Source: Novipirellula galeiformis
Lineage (GTDB): Bacteria; Planctomycetota; Planctomycetia; Pirellulales; Pirellulaceae
DNA: 64,000 nucleotides
Direction: 5' to 3'
NCBI RefSeq assembly: GCF_007860095.1
Contig: NZ_SJPT01000001.1
Coordinates: 944,212-1,008,211 of the forward strand
In this document: positions 1 to 9,157 of the stretch, in pieces
How positions within the stretch are numbered: position 1 is the first letter of the stretch
Layout: each line of letters starts with the position of its first letter
Translations under genes and position numbers: made by a program
Notes under the pieces: generated by a model
Seen by the model: the letters and a program-made list of their open reading frames with translations, nothing else
Told to the model about the DNA's origin: nothing
Database searches by the model: none

Positions 1-195
1 CAATTCGTGCAGTCCGAATTGGACGGAATACTCGACCACTCCGAATACATTGTGCCGGAGACGGTCGTCGTCGATGCCGATGCTTTCAAAATACCAGAGC
101 TGGTTTCCGAAAGCTTGTTCGGATTCGCAGGATTCATCCACGCAGCGCAACTGAATAATGTCGCTTTGATCAGGACAAAAGCGTGCACGAGTCAT
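1..195 (-). CDS. Partial hypothetical protein (5' end only)
   Basis: An open minus-strand frame starts at an ATG at 195 and runs without a stop off the left edge, giving the first 65 residues of a protein. The translation is acidic with two cysteines early on (CVDESCE) and no signal peptide or membrane segment. I do not recognise the family. Support is limited to the open frame and its orientation away from the kinase gene at 517; no clear ribosome binding site precedes the start. The overlapping plus-strand frame at 7-495 has a low-complexity tail and no binding site, so I prefer the minus strand. Confidence 0.4.
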   Translation of the reverse strand, partial: MTRARFCPDQSDIIQLRCVDESCESEQAFGNQLWYFESIGIDDDRLRHNVFGVVEYSVQFGLHEL

Positions 196-516
196 GGCGC
201 GGTTACAATCCAAACGTACCTGCCGAATCGTTCGTTCAGAAAAACGCCGTGTTCTTGTTTCAGCACCCATCGGCCTGCTCCAGTGTACGCCGCTAAGGAG
301 GATCTCAACGCCTCATTACCATCATTATTGCCAATTTATACATTAGCGTCACTGGCAGAATCAAAGAATTTCCAAAGTCCAGTGCGAAGTGCCCACTTTA
401 TTTTCCGTAAACCGAATCTCTTGTCAGCTGGGCTGATGCATATTCTACCCTTTGTTGGGGGGGATGTGTTCGGTTGGCTGTTTTTTTCCTCTTGATGACT
501 CGCTGTGTAGTTCTCT
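196..516. other. Intergenic region between divergent genes
   Basis: About 320 bases between the partial minus-strand gene and the histidine kinase. It should hold both promoters. I could not pick convincing -35/-10 pairs. An AAGGAGG string at 296-302 is on the plus strand but is not followed by a usable start codon and open frame of any length. Confidence 0.5.
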
Positions 517-1467
517 ATGGCCTCAAGTATGTTTGAACGTCGTTCCTTGACGGCTCCCATCACATTGGGAGTGGTGATGATCGTCATCGTCGTTGTGTTA
601 GCGGCCGTTTGGGTGATCGCCAGCTGGTTGAGCGCCCAGGGAGGGCAGGCTTCGAAGCCCGTTTTTTGGGTGATTCTTGCCACCGGAGCGATCCTGCTTG
701 CCGGAATGCTGGCCGGTTCGATCGCCTATCTTACTTTGACGGTCAAGGCGGTGAATTTGAATCGACGGCAATCGAACTTTATTGATTCGGTTACCCACGA
801 GCTGAAAAGCCCGATCGCTTCATTAAAGCTCTATTTGCAAACCTTGACTCGGCGAAGCGTTGGCGAAGAGCAGCAGAAGGATTTTCATCGTTTCATGCTT
901 GAAGATGTTGAGCGACTCGATGCCTTGATCAATCACCTGCTCGATGCCGCTCGGATCGAACGAGGAACCGAGCCGAGTGAGAGCGAGCGTGTCCGTTTGG
1001 ATCAGTTGTTGATCCAATGCAGTTCCGCAGCCTGCTTGCAGTATCGAGTTCCGCAGGACACGATCACGGTCGATAGCCCCCCAATCACGCTGCGTAGCCA
1101 ACCGGTGCAGTTGGAAATCTTGTTTCGAAATCTCATTGATAACGCGGTAAAGTATGGCGGGACACCCTCGCGGGTAGCGGTAACGGTTCGGGTTACCGGC
1201 GACCAGCAAGTCGTGGTGTCGATCATCGATAACGGAAATGGCATTCCGGCAAACCAGAAACGTAAAGTGTTTGGACGGTTCGTGCGGTTGGGTAACGAGT
1301 TGGAGCGTAGTCAGCCGGGCACCGGGCTGGGGCTTCATCTGGTTCGCAATGTGACCAAAACGGTGGGAGGAACCGTGCGGATCTTGGATCGCACCGACCA
1401 ACCGGGAACGGAATTTCAAGTCACCCTTGGTGGGCTGGTCGCCAGCCCCGAAACGAGTTCACCGTAG
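517..1467 (+). CDS. Membrane sensor histidine kinase
   Basis: A 316-residue transmembrane histidine kinase that should autophosphorylate and pass phosphate to the response regulator 56 bp downstream. Two hydrophobic stretches (about residues 13-38 and 48-77) flank a very short extracytoplasmic loop, so sensing may occur in the membrane or through a partner. The HisKA box has the phospho-acceptor His at about 94 in SVTHELKSPIASL. The ATPase domain follows with an N box (NLIDNAVKYG), a G1 box (DNGNGI) and a G2 box (GTGLGLHLV). The signal is not predictable. The start is the first ATG of the frame; an ATG four codons later is equally possible. The catalytic boxes make the assignment firm. Confidence 0.9.
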   Translation: MASSMFERRSLTAPITLGVVMIVIVVVLAAVWVIASWLSAQGGQASKPVFWVILATGAILLAGMLAGSIAYLTLTVKAVNLNRRQSNFIDSVTHELKSPIASLKLYLQTLTRRSVGEEQQKDFHRFMLEDVERLDALINHLLDAARIERGTEPSESERVRLDQLLIQCSSAACLQYRVPQDTITVDSPPITLRSQPVQLEILFRNLIDNAVKYGGTPSRVAVTVRVTGDQQVVVSIIDNGNGIPANQKRKVFGRFVRLGNELERSQPGTGLGLHLVRNVTKTVGGTVRILDRTDQPGTEFQVTLGGLVASPETSSP

Positions 1468-1523
1468 GTCCAAGGCGCAGACCGACGAGGACAATCGCGA
1501 AAGGCATTAAATAAGCAGTCATC

Positions 1524-2270
1524 ATGAGCGCTCATATTCTAGTTGTTGAAGACGAAAAGCATCTCGGGGTTGGCATCAAGTACAACCTCGAAGCGGAGGG
1601 GTATCGGGTGTCGTTGGTCGAGGACGGGCCGACGGCTTTGCGTTTGATCGAGTCCAGTACCGTTTCGATCGATTTGATGGTGCTCGATTTGATGCTGCCC
1701 GGAATGAGTGGCTATTCGGTATGCGAGTCGATACGCGAAAGTGGCTCGATGATTCCGGTGTTGATGTTATCAGCCAGGACGCTTGCGGAAGACCGAACAC
1801 GCGGATTTGATGTCGGTGCAAATCAATACATGAGTAAGCCGTTTGAGCTGGATGAGCTGCTCAGTCGGATCAAAAACTTGCTGCAAATTTCCGGGGGTGA
1901 GCGCAGTAAGCCCGCGGCCAAGAAGCAGCGGGCCACGGTGGATAAGATCCAATTTGGATCGGTGAACGTTGATTTTGAAACGCACGAAGTGCTGGTCGCT
2001 GGCAAGTCCGTGCGGATGACGCCCAAGGAGCTGCGGCTGCTTCGTTACTTCGTCGAAAATCCCAACCGAGTGATTCGTCGCGACGAACTGTTGAGCGAAG
2101 TCTGGGGGATGTCGGGAAATCTGCAGACCCGTGCGGTCGACCAATTCATCGCGCGGCTGCGAAAGATCATTGAGCCGGATAGCTCGGTCCCGGTTCATCT
2201 TTTGACGATTCGTGACGCCGGCTACCGATTTGTCTTGGAGCCCAACCCAAGCGAACGCGATGGGAGCTAG
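1524..2270 (+). CDS. OmpR/PhoB-family response regulator
   Basis: A 248-residue two-domain DNA-binding response regulator, partner of the kinase just upstream and probably co-transcribed with it. The receiver domain (about 3-120) has the acidic pocket VVEDE, the phospho-acceptor Asp55 in LDLMLPG, and the conserved Lys105 in SKPFELDEL. The C-terminal winged helix (about 145-240) shows the OmpR pattern, with TPKELRLLRYF, a long recognition-helix region around RAVDQFIARLRKII and the terminal hairpin RDAGYRFV. A basic linker (about 128-138) joins the domains. Target genes cannot be read from this window. Confidence 0.92.
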   Translation: MSAHILVVEDEKHLGVGIKYNLEAEGYRVSLVEDGPTALRLIESSTVSIDLMVLDLMLPGMSGYSVCESIRESGSMIPVLMLSARTLAEDRTRGFDVGANQYMSKPFELDELLSRIKNLLQISGGERSKPAAKKQRATVDKIQFGSVNVDFETHEVLVAGKSVRMTPKELRLLRYFVENPNRVIRRDELLSEVWGMSGNLQTRAVDQFIARLRKIIEPDSSVPVHLLTIRDAGYRFVLEPNPSERDGS

Positions 2271-2601
2271 CCCGTGTCATGCGCAATGCGACGCGTCTGT
2301 TTTGAAGTCGCGCTGTTCGATGGGGCCGGGCCGAAGGCTCCCCGATTTGCCAGGAGCAATGTGGCAAATGGCGTAGGGTTCAGGCCGTAACGGCGTTCGC
2401 CAGAGCAGGGGCGAGCGTCGGGGATTGCTCACGACATCAAGTGTAAAAATGCGACCGCAAGGGACGACCGCAAGAGATAGGGCCAATCTCGCTCGTTCTT
2501 GCCCCCCGATGAAGCCAGGCCACGAAAAAAGCCAACCTGCTTGTACAGCAGATTGGCTTTTAGTGGATTTGAACCGCATATTTGCGGATCCGATATTTTG
2601 A
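2271..2601. other. Intergenic region between convergent genes
   Basis: About 330 bases between the response regulator and rplQ, which converge. Apart from the hairpin terminator at 2525-2561 I see no gene; short frames here lack binding sites and family resemblance. Confidence 0.6.
2525..2561 (-). terminator. Rho-independent terminator of the rpsM-rplQ operon
   Basis: On the minus strand a 15-bp stem (arms 2527-2541 and 2547-2561, with one G:T-type mismatch) closes a five-base loop and is followed by a run of T. It lies about 40 bp past the rplQ stop, as expected for the end of this operon. Confidence 0.8.
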
Positions 2602-3213
2602 TTACTCGTTGCTGGAAGCAGCGACGGTTTCGCTTTCTTGTGCTGGCGCTTCGGACTCAAACGCAGGGCGTTCGGCTTTGCGCTTCACGCGGTCGTTTTT
2701 GCCAACCAGTTCGAGGATTGCTCGGGTGCCGGCATCGCCGAGTCGTGGCTTGGCCAAACGCAGGATGCGTGTGTATCCACCTGGGCGTTCGACGAAGCGT
2801 TCCGCGATGGTGTCGAACAGGATGCTGGTAGCTTGGCGATCGCCAATCAGTTGCACCACGCGTCGTTGAGCGGCAACGACGGGGGCACGAGCGGCAGCCC
2901 ATTTCTTCCAGTCATCGCTGGTTCGCCATTTCTTGTATGCGTCGCTGCCACGTTCGGCAGGAGCAGCGTACTTGCGAGCTTCTTCAGCCGCAGGAATGGA
3001 CTTTTTCGCGATCGTGATGCACTTTTCAACCAAGGGGCGAACCTCTTTGGCTTTGTGCAGGGTCGTGATGATACGGCCTGTCACCTTCGGCGCGTTGTCG
3101 TCGAGGGATGCATCGCGTTCAGTAAGGAATAGAGCACTGGCCAAGTTCTTCAGCAGCGCCTTGCGGTGGCTAGGACTTCGTCCAAGCACGCGGCCTTTTC
3201 GTCGATGTCGCAT
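2602..3213 (-). CDS. rplQ: 50S ribosomal protein L17
   Basis: L17 of the large ribosomal subunit. The N-terminus RHRRKGRVLGRSPSHRKALLKNL and the segment with the RIITTLHKAKE motif are diagnostic. At 203 residues it is much longer than the usual 115-130. The extra length is an alanine/glutamate-rich tail (about residues 165-203, ending AASSNE) plus an insertion around residues 85-115. It is the last gene of the alpha operon, 66 bp after rpoA, and is followed by a terminator. The start is the ATG that begins the conserved N-terminus. Confidence 0.95.
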   Translation of the reverse strand: MRHRRKGRVLGRSPSHRKALLKNLASALFLTERDASLDDNAPKVTGRIITTLHKAKEVRPLVEKCITIAKKSIPAAEEARKYAAPAERGSDAYKKWRTSDDWKKWAAARAPVVAAQRRVVQLIGDRQATSILFDTIAERFVERPGGYTRILRLAKPRLGDAGTRAILELVGKNDRVKRKAERPAFESEAPAQESETVAASSNE

Positions 3214-3279
3214 GGCGGAATATCCGTCAAAAGTTTCTAAGGGAATTTGTAAGGGGGTCGTTGATGGCTGGGGGCCATC

Positions 3280-4275
3280 TTAGAACAAAGGTTGGTTTGG
3301 CACTCGCATGCCAAGATGCAAACCGTACTGTGAGAGTTTCTCGCGTACTTCGTTTAGCGTTGTGTCGCCAAAGTTGCGAACTTCAAGCAGTGCGTCTTCG
3401 GAGCGTTGCACCAAGTCGCGAACGGTCATGATGTTTTCGCTTTCCAAGCAATTGTTTGCTCGGACCGACAATCGCAGATCGCCCAGCGTCATGTTGAGCT
3501 TCGCTTCGAGTTGTGCCTCGGGCGATCCCGTTCCCCCGCGTGCTGCCGAGAAGATACTCGGGCCGAGTTCGCGGTATTGAACGAATGGGTTGAGGTGCTT
3601 GCGGAGAATCTTCGCCGATTCCACCAACGCCAACTCAGGGCTCACGCTGCCATCGCTCCAAACTTCCAGCATCAGGCGGTCGAAGTTAGTCTTTTGACCA
3701 ACACGAGTTTCCTCGACTTCGTAACGCACACGCGTGATCGGGCTGAAGACCGCATCGATTGGAATGATTCCAATCTCGTGGTCCACGCTGCTGTGTTCAG
3801 TGCTCGGGACGTAACCACGACCGTTTTCAACGACCATTTCCATCATGAATGGAACGTCGTCTGTGAGGGTCGCAATGACGTGATTTTTGTTGATGATCTC
3901 AACGTCGGCATCGGTTTGGATGTCGGCGCCGGTGATCGGTCCCGCTTTATCGCGTTCGACCGTGATCACGCGAGTGGCTTCGGTGTGATTGCGGACGACG
4001 AGGCTTTTCACGTTCAACACGATCTCAGTCATGTCTTCCATCACCCCAGGAATGGTGGTGAATTCATGCTGAGCGCCGCGGATTTTGATTTGCGTGACCG
4101 CACTGCCCATCAAGCTGCTCAGCAGCACGCGTCGCAGGCTATTGCCCACGCTTGCACCAAAGCCACGCTCGAAAGGTTCAGCCGAAAATTTTCCGTAGGT
4201 CGATGTGAGGGTATCGCGATCGACTTCGAGCGAGCTTGGAAGTTCCATGCCACGCCATCGAATGTGCATCGTCAT
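3280..4275 (-). CDS. rpoA: DNA-directed RNA polymerase alpha subunit
   Basis: The alpha subunit nucleates assembly of core RNA polymerase and contacts promoter DNA and activators. At 331 residues it has the normal length. The N-terminal domain carries [26 protein letters not shown], the conserved dimerisation region. The C-terminal domain (about 260-315) carries [18 protein letters not shown] and the helix-hairpin-helix around [12 protein letters not shown], including the UP-element-binding Arg region. It sits between rpsK and rplQ. In many bacteria rpsD lies directly upstream of rpoA; here the 105-bp gap before it is empty. An ATG two codons inside is an alternative start. Confidence 0.97.
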   Translation of the reverse strand: MTMHIRWRGMELPSSLEVDRDTLTSTYGKFSAEPFERGFGASVGNSLRRVLLSSLMGSAVTQIKIRGAQHEFTTIPGVMEDMTEIVLNVKSLVVRNHTEATRVITVERDKAGPITGADIQTDADVEIINKNHVIATLTDDVPFMMEMVVENGRGYVPSTEHSSVDHEIGIIPIDAVFSPITRVRYEVEETRVGQKTNFDRLMLEVWSDGSVSPELALVESAKILRKHLNPFVQYRELGPSIFSAARGGTGSPEAQLEAKLNMTLGDLRLSVRANNCLESENIMTVRDLVQRSEDALLEVRNFGDTTLNEVREKLSQYGLHLGMRVPNQPLF

Positions 4276-4380
4276 AAAGCCTCAATATGTGGTTTGAGTG
4301 TGTTGGGATGGTAGCGGCTGCGAGCATAGCGGGGCTTACAGCCGCAGCCGAGTTGCAAACGCGGAAGGGGAAGCCGCAGG

Positions 4381-4764
4381 TTACACGCGTCGCTTTTTGC
4401 GAGGACGGCAACCGTTATGAGGGATCGGAGTCACTTCTTCGATCAACTTCACATTCAAACCTGCTGCTTGAAGCGAGGTAATCGCACTCTCGCGACCTGA
4501 GCCTGGGCCCTTCACGCGGACTTCAACGTCACGCATGCCGAACTTGGTGGCCTTCTCGGCAGCTTGCTGTGCCGCACATTGGCCGGCGAACGGAGTGCTT
4601 TTACGGCTTCCTTTGAAGCCACTGGTTCCGGCACTCGCCCAGCACAACGTGTCACCCTTGGGATCGGTGATGGTGACGGTGGTGTTGTTGAACGTTGCGT
4701 GGATGTGCGCAATGCCGCTGGTGACGTTACGGCGAACTCGCTTCTTTTTATTTGTCTTTGCCAC
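4381..4764 (-). CDS. rpsK: 30S ribosomal protein S11
   Basis: S11 of the small-subunit platform. The conserved core is complete: [18 protein letters not shown], the [14 protein letters not shown] segment and the basic tail ending [10 protein letters not shown] place the start at a GTG at 4764, which gives a 127-residue protein beginning (V/M)[13 protein letters not shown], the normal length and N-terminus for S11. The longer in-frame extension upstream is low-complexity (serine/threonine-rich) and runs through the gap behind rpsM, so it is not credible protein. It is co-transcribed with rpsM (108 bp upstream) and rpoA. Confidence 0.95.
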   Translation of the reverse strand: MAKTNKKKRVRRNVTSGIAHIHATFNNTTVTITDPKGDTLCWASAGTSGFKGSRKSTPFAGQCAAQQAAEKATKFGMRDVEVRVKGPGSGRESAITSLQAAGLNVKLIEEVTPIPHNGCRPRKKRRV

Positions 4765-4872
4765 TGCAAAGTCTCTATCAGTGAAGGTTGTTGAGGTGGT
4801 GGAAGTTGACGCTGAAGGTGGGAGGCATGGCGAGCAGGTTGGCGGTGCCAACTCGCTCGGCCATCAGACTTG

Positions 4873-5256
4873 CTAGCGCAAATCCTTGACGCCCTTCTTG
4901 CCTGCAACGGTCTTGCGTGGGCCTTTACGGGTCCGAGCGTTCGTTTTGGTTCGCTGGCCACGGACAGGCAAACTGACGCGATGTCGGATGCCGCGATAGC
5001 AGCGGACTTCGCGAAGTCGGTTGATGTTTTGAGTGATTTGACGACGAAGGGGGCCTTCGACGGTGTAGTCACGCTCGAGTAATGCGGTGATTCGGCTGAG
5101 TTCATCCTCAGCTAGGTCGTTTGCGATTCGAGTCGGCTCAATCCCAAGCTTTTCGCACACCTCACGGGCCGTATGCAGACCGATCCCAAATAAATAGGTC
5201 AGCGAATATTGGATTTGCTTGTCGTTTGGCACATCGACGCCCATCAGACGGGGCAT
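4873..5256 (-). CDS. rpsM: 30S ribosomal protein S13
   Basis: S13 of the small-subunit head, contacting the P-site tRNA and the B1 bridges. It is 127 residues long with the family pattern: MPRLMGVDVPNDKQIQYSLTYLFGIG at the N-terminus, the CYRGIRHRVSLPVRGQRTKTNART region and a basic C-terminal tail. It is the first gene of the alpha operon, with a good AGGAG ribosome binding site about 8 bases before the ATG and a readable promoter about 100 bp upstream. No rpmJ (L36) or infA is present upstream; folA follows instead. Confidence 0.97.
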   Translation of the reverse strand: MPRLMGVDVPNDKQIQYSLTYLFGIGLHTAREVCEKLGIEPTRIANDLAEDELSRITALLERDYTVEGPLRRQITQNINRLREVRCYRGIRHRVSLPVRGQRTKTNARTRKGPRKTVAGKKGVKDLR

Positions 5257-5355
5257 AGCTTAACTCCTGAAGTATCGATCAGATGGTCGGCAAAATACGA
5301 CGAACACGTTGGGACATCATCGGGATGTAGACGGTGCATCGGCCAAGAATTCCGG

Positions 5356-5385
5356 ACTATACCGTCTGGCCCCCTTTTTGCTCAA
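5356..5385 (-). promoter_or_regulatory. Probable sigma-70 promoter of the rpsM operon
   Basis: On the minus strand TTGAGC (5380-5385) and TATAGT (5356-5361) are separated by 18 bp, matching the -35/-10 consensus at 4 and 5 of 6 positions. It lies about 100 bp upstream of rpsM and reads into it. Confidence 0.6.
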
Positions 5386-5406
5386 TGGGGACGTGGGATG
5401 ATTTTT

Positions 5407-6021
5407 CTAAGAATTTCTGCGAACCATGCGGAGGAACTCCGTGGGAACACTGTTTTTCGCAGAGGCGGGGAGTCGAGTTTGTTCGATTTGAAGGAAATTA
5501 GAGAGGTCGATCTGCAGAATCGTGTCGCCCGAAACCGTTGACCAGACACGAGTTAGCCACACTTCGTCACACTCCGGTATCAACTGGTGGTAGACCTCCG
5601 CTCCGCCTACGACAAACACGTCTCGATTGACAAGTGCCCCATTAGGGGTGGCGGAAGTTTCCGTCAGAGCGGTGGCGGATTGTTCGGCTAGTTTTAGCGA
5701 TTCCGCAGGGTTTTCCGCTCGTAGTACCCCTGCGCTGTGCCAATCGGGGTTGCGCGTGATCACGATGGTGCGACGCCCGGGCAGCGGTCGCCCAATGGAA
5801 TCATAGGTGCGGCGCCCCATGATCAAGGTGCCTCCCATGGTCAGGCTTTTGAACCGCTGAAGATCGCTGCGCAGCCGCCAAGGCATGTCGCCATCCTTGC
5901 CAATCACCCCCGTAGGGGTCATGGCAACCAACGCGATTACGCGAGATTGACGGGCCGATCGAGATTGACGGGCCGATCGAGATCGAGGGGCCGAGGAAGT
6001 GAGGTCGCCGCTTGGGTTCAT
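5407..6021 (-). CDS. folA: Dihydrofolate reductase
   Basis: Reduces dihydrofolate to tetrahydrofolate with NADPH, replenishing the cofactor oxidised by ThyA. The family core begins at about residue 28 ([21 protein letters not shown]), with the catalytic acid Asp53 in RSDLQRF, then the NADPH-binding GRRTYDSIG and ITRN segments and VVGGAEVY. The ATG at 6021 overlaps the thyA stop as ATGA, so translation is probably coupled. At 204 residues it is longer than the usual 160-170. The excess is a serine/arginine-rich N-terminal extension encoded by an 18-bp tandem repeat, and an internal insertion around residues 105-130. No other start codon sits closer to the core. Confidence 0.93.
   Translation of the reverse strand: MNPSGDLTSSAPRSRSARQSRSARQSRVIALVAMTPTGVIGKDGDMPWRLRSDLQRFKSLTMGGTLIMGRRTYDSIGRPLPGRRTIVITRNPDWHSAGVLRAENPAESLKLAEQSATALTETSATPNGALVNRDVFVVGGAEVYHQLIPECDEVWLTRVWSTVSGDTILQIDLSNFLQIEQTRLPASAKNSVPTEFLRMVRRNS
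5943..5996. repeat. 18-bp tandem repeat in the folA N-terminus
   Basis: Two perfect 18-bp copies (5943-5960, 5961-5978) and a degenerate third (5979-5996). Being a multiple of three, the repeat stays in frame and encodes a duplicated six-residue Ser-Ala-Arg-Gln-Ser-Arg unit. Confidence 0.9.
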
Positions 6022-6812
6022 ACCGCGATCGGGGCTTTGATGCTTGGATCGGGGTTGTAGTCGATCAGTTTAAAGTCGTCGAAAACAAACCCGTCGAGTG
6101 TGTCGGGGGCAGATTGAATTTGCATCTTGGGCAGCGGTTTGGGGTGCCGTGTGAGTTGTTCACGCGCCTGATCAAAGTGGTTTCGGTAGAGATGGACGTC
6201 GCCGAGCGTGTGGACAAAATCGCCCGCCTCGAGCCCGGTCACCTTCGCCATCATCATGGTGAGCAAGGCGTAGCTGGCGATGTTGAAGGGAACGCCTAAG
6301 AACAGATCGGCGCTGCGTTGATAGAGTTGGCAAGACAACTTTCCGCCGGCCACGTAGAACTGGAACAGCAAATGACACGGGGGCAGTGCCATTTGATCGA
6401 TCTGGTGGACGTTCCATGCCGAAACCACCAGACGCCGAGATTCGGGGTTTTCGCGGATCTCTTGGGTGACTCGGGCGATTTGGTCGATCGTCTCGCCGTT
6501 TCCTCCCTCCCAGCAACGCCACTGTTGTCCATAGACCGGGCCAAGGTTGCCATCCTCATCGGCCCATTCGTCCCAAATGCTGACGCCGTTTTCACGCAAG
6601 TAGTGGATGTTCGTATCGCCAGAGAGAAACCACAGCAATTCATGCAAAATCGAGCGGACGTGGAGTTTCTTGGTCGTCAGCAAGGGGAATCCTTCGCTGA
6701 GGTCAAAGCGCATTTGACGACCAAACAATCCTCGGGTCCCCACGCCGGTGCGGTCGTCGCGGTCCAAGCCATGATTCAAGACTTCATCGAGCAGTTGTAG
6801 GTAAGTTCGCAT
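6018..6812 (-). CDS. thyA: Thymidylate synthase
   Basis: Methylates dUMP to dTMP with methylene-tetrahydrofolate and yields dihydrofolate, which the overlapping folA product recycles. At 264 residues it matches the compact E. coli-type enzyme. The catalytic Cys146 lies in [13 protein letters not shown]. Other landmarks are [12 protein letters not shown] near the N-terminus (folate/phosphate loop), [15 protein letters not shown], the [20 protein letters not shown] stretch and the C-terminal tail ending IAV. It is the first gene of a two-gene dTMP-synthesis operon. Confidence 0.97.
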   Translation of the reverse strand: MRTYLQLLDEVLNHGLDRDDRTGVGTRGLFGRQMRFDLSEGFPLLTTKKLHVRSILHELLWFLSGDTNIHYLRENGVSIWDEWADEDGNLGPVYGQQWRCWEGGNGETIDQIARVTQEIRENPESRRLVVSAWNVHQIDQMALPPCHLLFQFYVAGGKLSCQLYQRSADLFLGVPFNIASYALLTMMMAKVTGLEAGDFVHTLGDVHLYRNHFDQAREQLTRHPKPLPKMQIQSAPDTLDGFVFDDFKLIDYNPDPSIKAPIAV

Positions 6813-7178
6813 CGTAAGAAGTTTGGGCGGAGGAGGGAGAGAGGTGATCGACGGCAGCGAAGGTTACCGGCCAATCGTGAGTGGCTAAATTCTATGTAGG
6901 AAAGTGTTCTCTTCCGAGAGGAAGCAGCGGAAGACTGGGCGATTTTGCGTAGATCCGTAGTGCGGGCCCCGAAAAGGATGCAGGCCCCGGAAAGGTGGAC
7001 CCCAAAATTGCCTCGTGAAGCGTCAGCGGGGGGAGTGCTTGTTCGCCAAGCGTTCTGTGTTCGCCAAGCGGTGCGGGTAGCGGTGTCCCTGAAAACAATG
7101 GGGGGGCTGCTGCTCTCTATCGCGATCCGATTCGCCAGCTGAAAAATCGCTTCATGAATTTATCTTATCGGCTGTGCC
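6813..7178. other. Intergenic region with two 18-bp tandem duplications
   Basis: About 365 bases without a credible gene. It contains two separate imperfect 18-bp tandem duplications, at 6960-6995 and 7041-7076. The thyA promoter should lie in the right-hand part adjoining 6813, but I could not fix it. Confidence 0.6.
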
Positions 7179-7844
7179 TCAGGGACGCGTCCAGTCAATC
7201 GTCCAGTGTCGATCGCTCGTGCTCTGAACGCAGTCGGGATCGATTCCACATGCCTGGGCAATCTTGCGGATTTCATCGAGCGTCAGAGCGGCGTGCAGCG
7301 ATTGTCGCAGCAATTGCTGGGCGACTTCGTTTTCATCACCGGCGTGTAATTGAACGAGCCTTTCCAAAGCCGCTTCGGTGTCCGGACGCATCAGGTCTCG
7401 AATGAAGACACGACCTTCGGTTTTGACCAAGCGCATCGCGGTCTTGATCGTGGACGCGGGATTTTCCAAGTGATGTAGCAAGCTATTCGAAACGACCGTA
7501 TCGGCGATCTCGTCTTCATACGGTTCCATCGATTTCGCATCCGCCTGGTGAAGCGAAATTTGATACAGCATGCCAGCAAGATCAATTTCGATCTTGGCTA
7601 GATCGAGCATCTCGCCCGATAAATCGATGCCCATCACTTCGATCGTGGGGGCCCGCGAGGCGATTTCGATGGAGAGGATCGCCGGCCCGCAACCGAGATC
7701 GATCACTCGGGGGCCCGTGGATCCGCCAGCGAAGAGGTCGTCGACAAAGCAGCGATTGACCGCCGAATGGTTCATCTCAAGGTAAGCCACCGCTTCGTCA
7801 AGCCCATCCATGGTCTCGGGTTCAAGGGTGCGAGAGAGTGTCAC
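7179..7844 (-). CDS. Class I SAM-dependent methyltransferase
   Basis: A 221-residue protein with the Rossmann-like methyltransferase fold. Motif I for S-adenosylmethionine binding is VIDLGCGPAILSIEIA (about residues 47-61). Then come the acidic end of strand 2 (MGIDLSGEML), the ADAKSMEP segment and the SNSLLHHLENP motif typical of methyltransferase family 11/25 enzymes. Substrate is not deducible. The gene stands alone, between thyA (same strand, 366 bp away) and a divergent glycosyltransferase gene, so context gives no hint. Confidence 0.82.
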   Translation of the reverse strand: MTLSRTLEPETMDGLDEAVAYLEMNHSAVNRCFVDDLFAGGSTGPRVIDLGCGPAILSIEIASRAPTIEVMGIDLSGEMLDLAKIEIDLAGMLYQISLHQADAKSMEPYEDEIADTVVSNSLLHHLENPASTIKTAMRLVKTEGRVFIRDLMRPDTEAALERLVQLHAGDENEVAQQLLRQSLHAALTLDEIRKIAQACGIDPDCVQSTSDRHWTIDWTRP

Positions 7845-8177
7845 GTTGTGGTTCCAGCAAAAAGGATAGCGAGGGAGGCTAACGCGGCGAGCTATTTTTG
7901 CGCGTGCATTCTAAACACTCGGCGTTTTATGTGTTTATCTTTCTACTAAAATGGCTGCACGCCTATCCCAAAACGGGGTTTGCTGGCTACGATCGATCCT
8001 TCGTGAATACCTCTCTAGGGAGGCGCTTGCTTTGACGGGCCGTCGTGGATGGGGGCCGCGAGTGGACGGTCGACGTCACGGCCCACGCATCGCGGAGAAT
8101 TGTTCGCCCACCCCGTCGGATATGTTACGGCGGGTCACGCTGGCGAATCCCACTCTTTGAAGACAGCTAGAAAGACG
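7845..8177. other. Intergenic region between divergent genes
   Basis: About 330 bases between the methyltransferase and the WecB/TagA gene. Short open frames on the plus strand here lack binding sites and are probably not expressed. I identified no promoter with confidence. Confidence 0.5.
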
Positions 8178-8984
8178 ATGATTGATTTAGGAAAGTTTAA
8201 TGTTCTGGGGATCAACGTCAGTGCGATCGATTACGAATCGGCCGTGCAGCAAGTTGTCGAAGCGGGCCGCAAAGGCGAACCGCTCGCGGTCACCGCGTTG
8301 GCGGTGCACGGGGTGATGACAGGAGTCGGAGATCGTGAGCACCAGTACCGCTTGAATCAGTTTGATTTGGTGTGCCCCGATGGCCAACCGGTTCGTTGGG
8401 CGCTGAATCGGTTGTACGGGTGTGGGTTGTCCGATCGCGTCTATGGTCCGAATTTGACGTTGAAAATTTGTGAAGCGGCGGCGGCGGCAGGAGTCTCGAT
8501 CTTTTTGTTTGGTGCGACCCAAGAGATGCTCGATGGTTTTGCCGAGAATCTCGGTGCACAGTTCCCGAAACTTCAAATTGCCGGAAAGCGAGCGTCCAAA
8601 TTCCGCCACTTGACGGTTGCCGAGCGGGATGAGTTGGCCGCCGAGATTCGCAGCAGCGGTGCTGGGATTTGCTTCGTCGGTCTCGGCTGTCCTCGCCAAG
8701 AGGTGTTTGCCTATGAGATGCGTGAGCGAGTCAGTATGCCGATGATCGCGGTGGGAGCCGCGTTTGCATTTCACGCTGGGAAGCTGGCCCAAGCCCCGCC
8801 GTGGATGCAGCGTCTTGGCTTGGAATGGCTGTTTCGTTTTACTCGCGAACCGAAGCGATTGTGGAAACGCTATGCCACGACGAATCCCGCGTTTGTCTCT
8901 TTGTTCGCGTTGCAAAAGCTGCGTCTTTATAAACGGCACCCCGAGGCAGGGGTTAAACCGCAAAGCGATGTGTTGTTTGGCTAA
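8178..8984 (+). CDS. WecB/TagA/CpsF-family glycosyltransferase
   Basis: A 268-residue transferase of the family that moves N-acetylmannosaminuronic acid or N-acetylmannosamine onto lipid-linked sugars in exopolysaccharide, teichoic acid or enterobacterial common antigen synthesis. Family landmarks are VLGINVSAIDYESAV at the start, LVCPDGQPVRW, SDRVYGPNLTLKICE, FVGLGCPRQEVFAYEM and the C-terminal APPWMQRLGLEWLFRFTREPKRLWKRY. I start at the ATG at 8178 because the conserved N-terminus begins there; the upstream in-frame extension is not conserved-looking. It is probably cytoplasmic and membrane-associated. No polysaccharide cluster surrounds it, so the product is unknown. Confidence 0.9.
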   Translation: MIDLGKFNVLGINVSAIDYESAVQQVVEAGRKGEPLAVTALAVHGVMTGVGDREHQYRLNQFDLVCPDGQPVRWALNRLYGCGLSDRVYGPNLTLKICEAAAAAGVSIFLFGATQEMLDGFAENLGAQFPKLQIAGKRASKFRHLTVAERDELAAEIRSSGAGICFVGLGCPRQEVFAYEMRERVSMPMIAVGAAFAFHAGKLAQAPPWMQRLGLEWLFRFTREPKRLWKRYATTNPAFVSLFALQKLRLYKRHPEAGVKPQSDVLFG

Positions 8985-9157
8985 CGCAAACGCGGCACGC
9001 GCCGGAGGGCTCTCCGGGCAAGAGCCTGGGAATGAGAGCTTCACGGGGGGCGTATAAGTCCCGTTTTGCGGATCGTAGGGATGTTTATTACACTGTGGGC
9101 GTCCCACCTTCCCCCTCCCTCTCTCGTGTGAAAGCCTCTCCTGTGACAAAACCTAGG

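Noticed and set aside
7-495. Plus-strand frame of 162 codons at the left edge
   Set aside because: It is antisense to the better-looking partial gene and turns low-complexity at its end; no ribosome binding site or family resemblance.
3406-4314. Plus-strand frame of 302 codons
   Set aside because: It lies antisense to rpoA, which is certain; codon-bias shadow of a GC-rich gene.
8187-9149. Minus-strand frame of 320 codons
   Set aside because: Antisense to the WecB/TagA-type glycosyltransferase; composition is Arg/Gln/His-rich as expected of a shadow frame.
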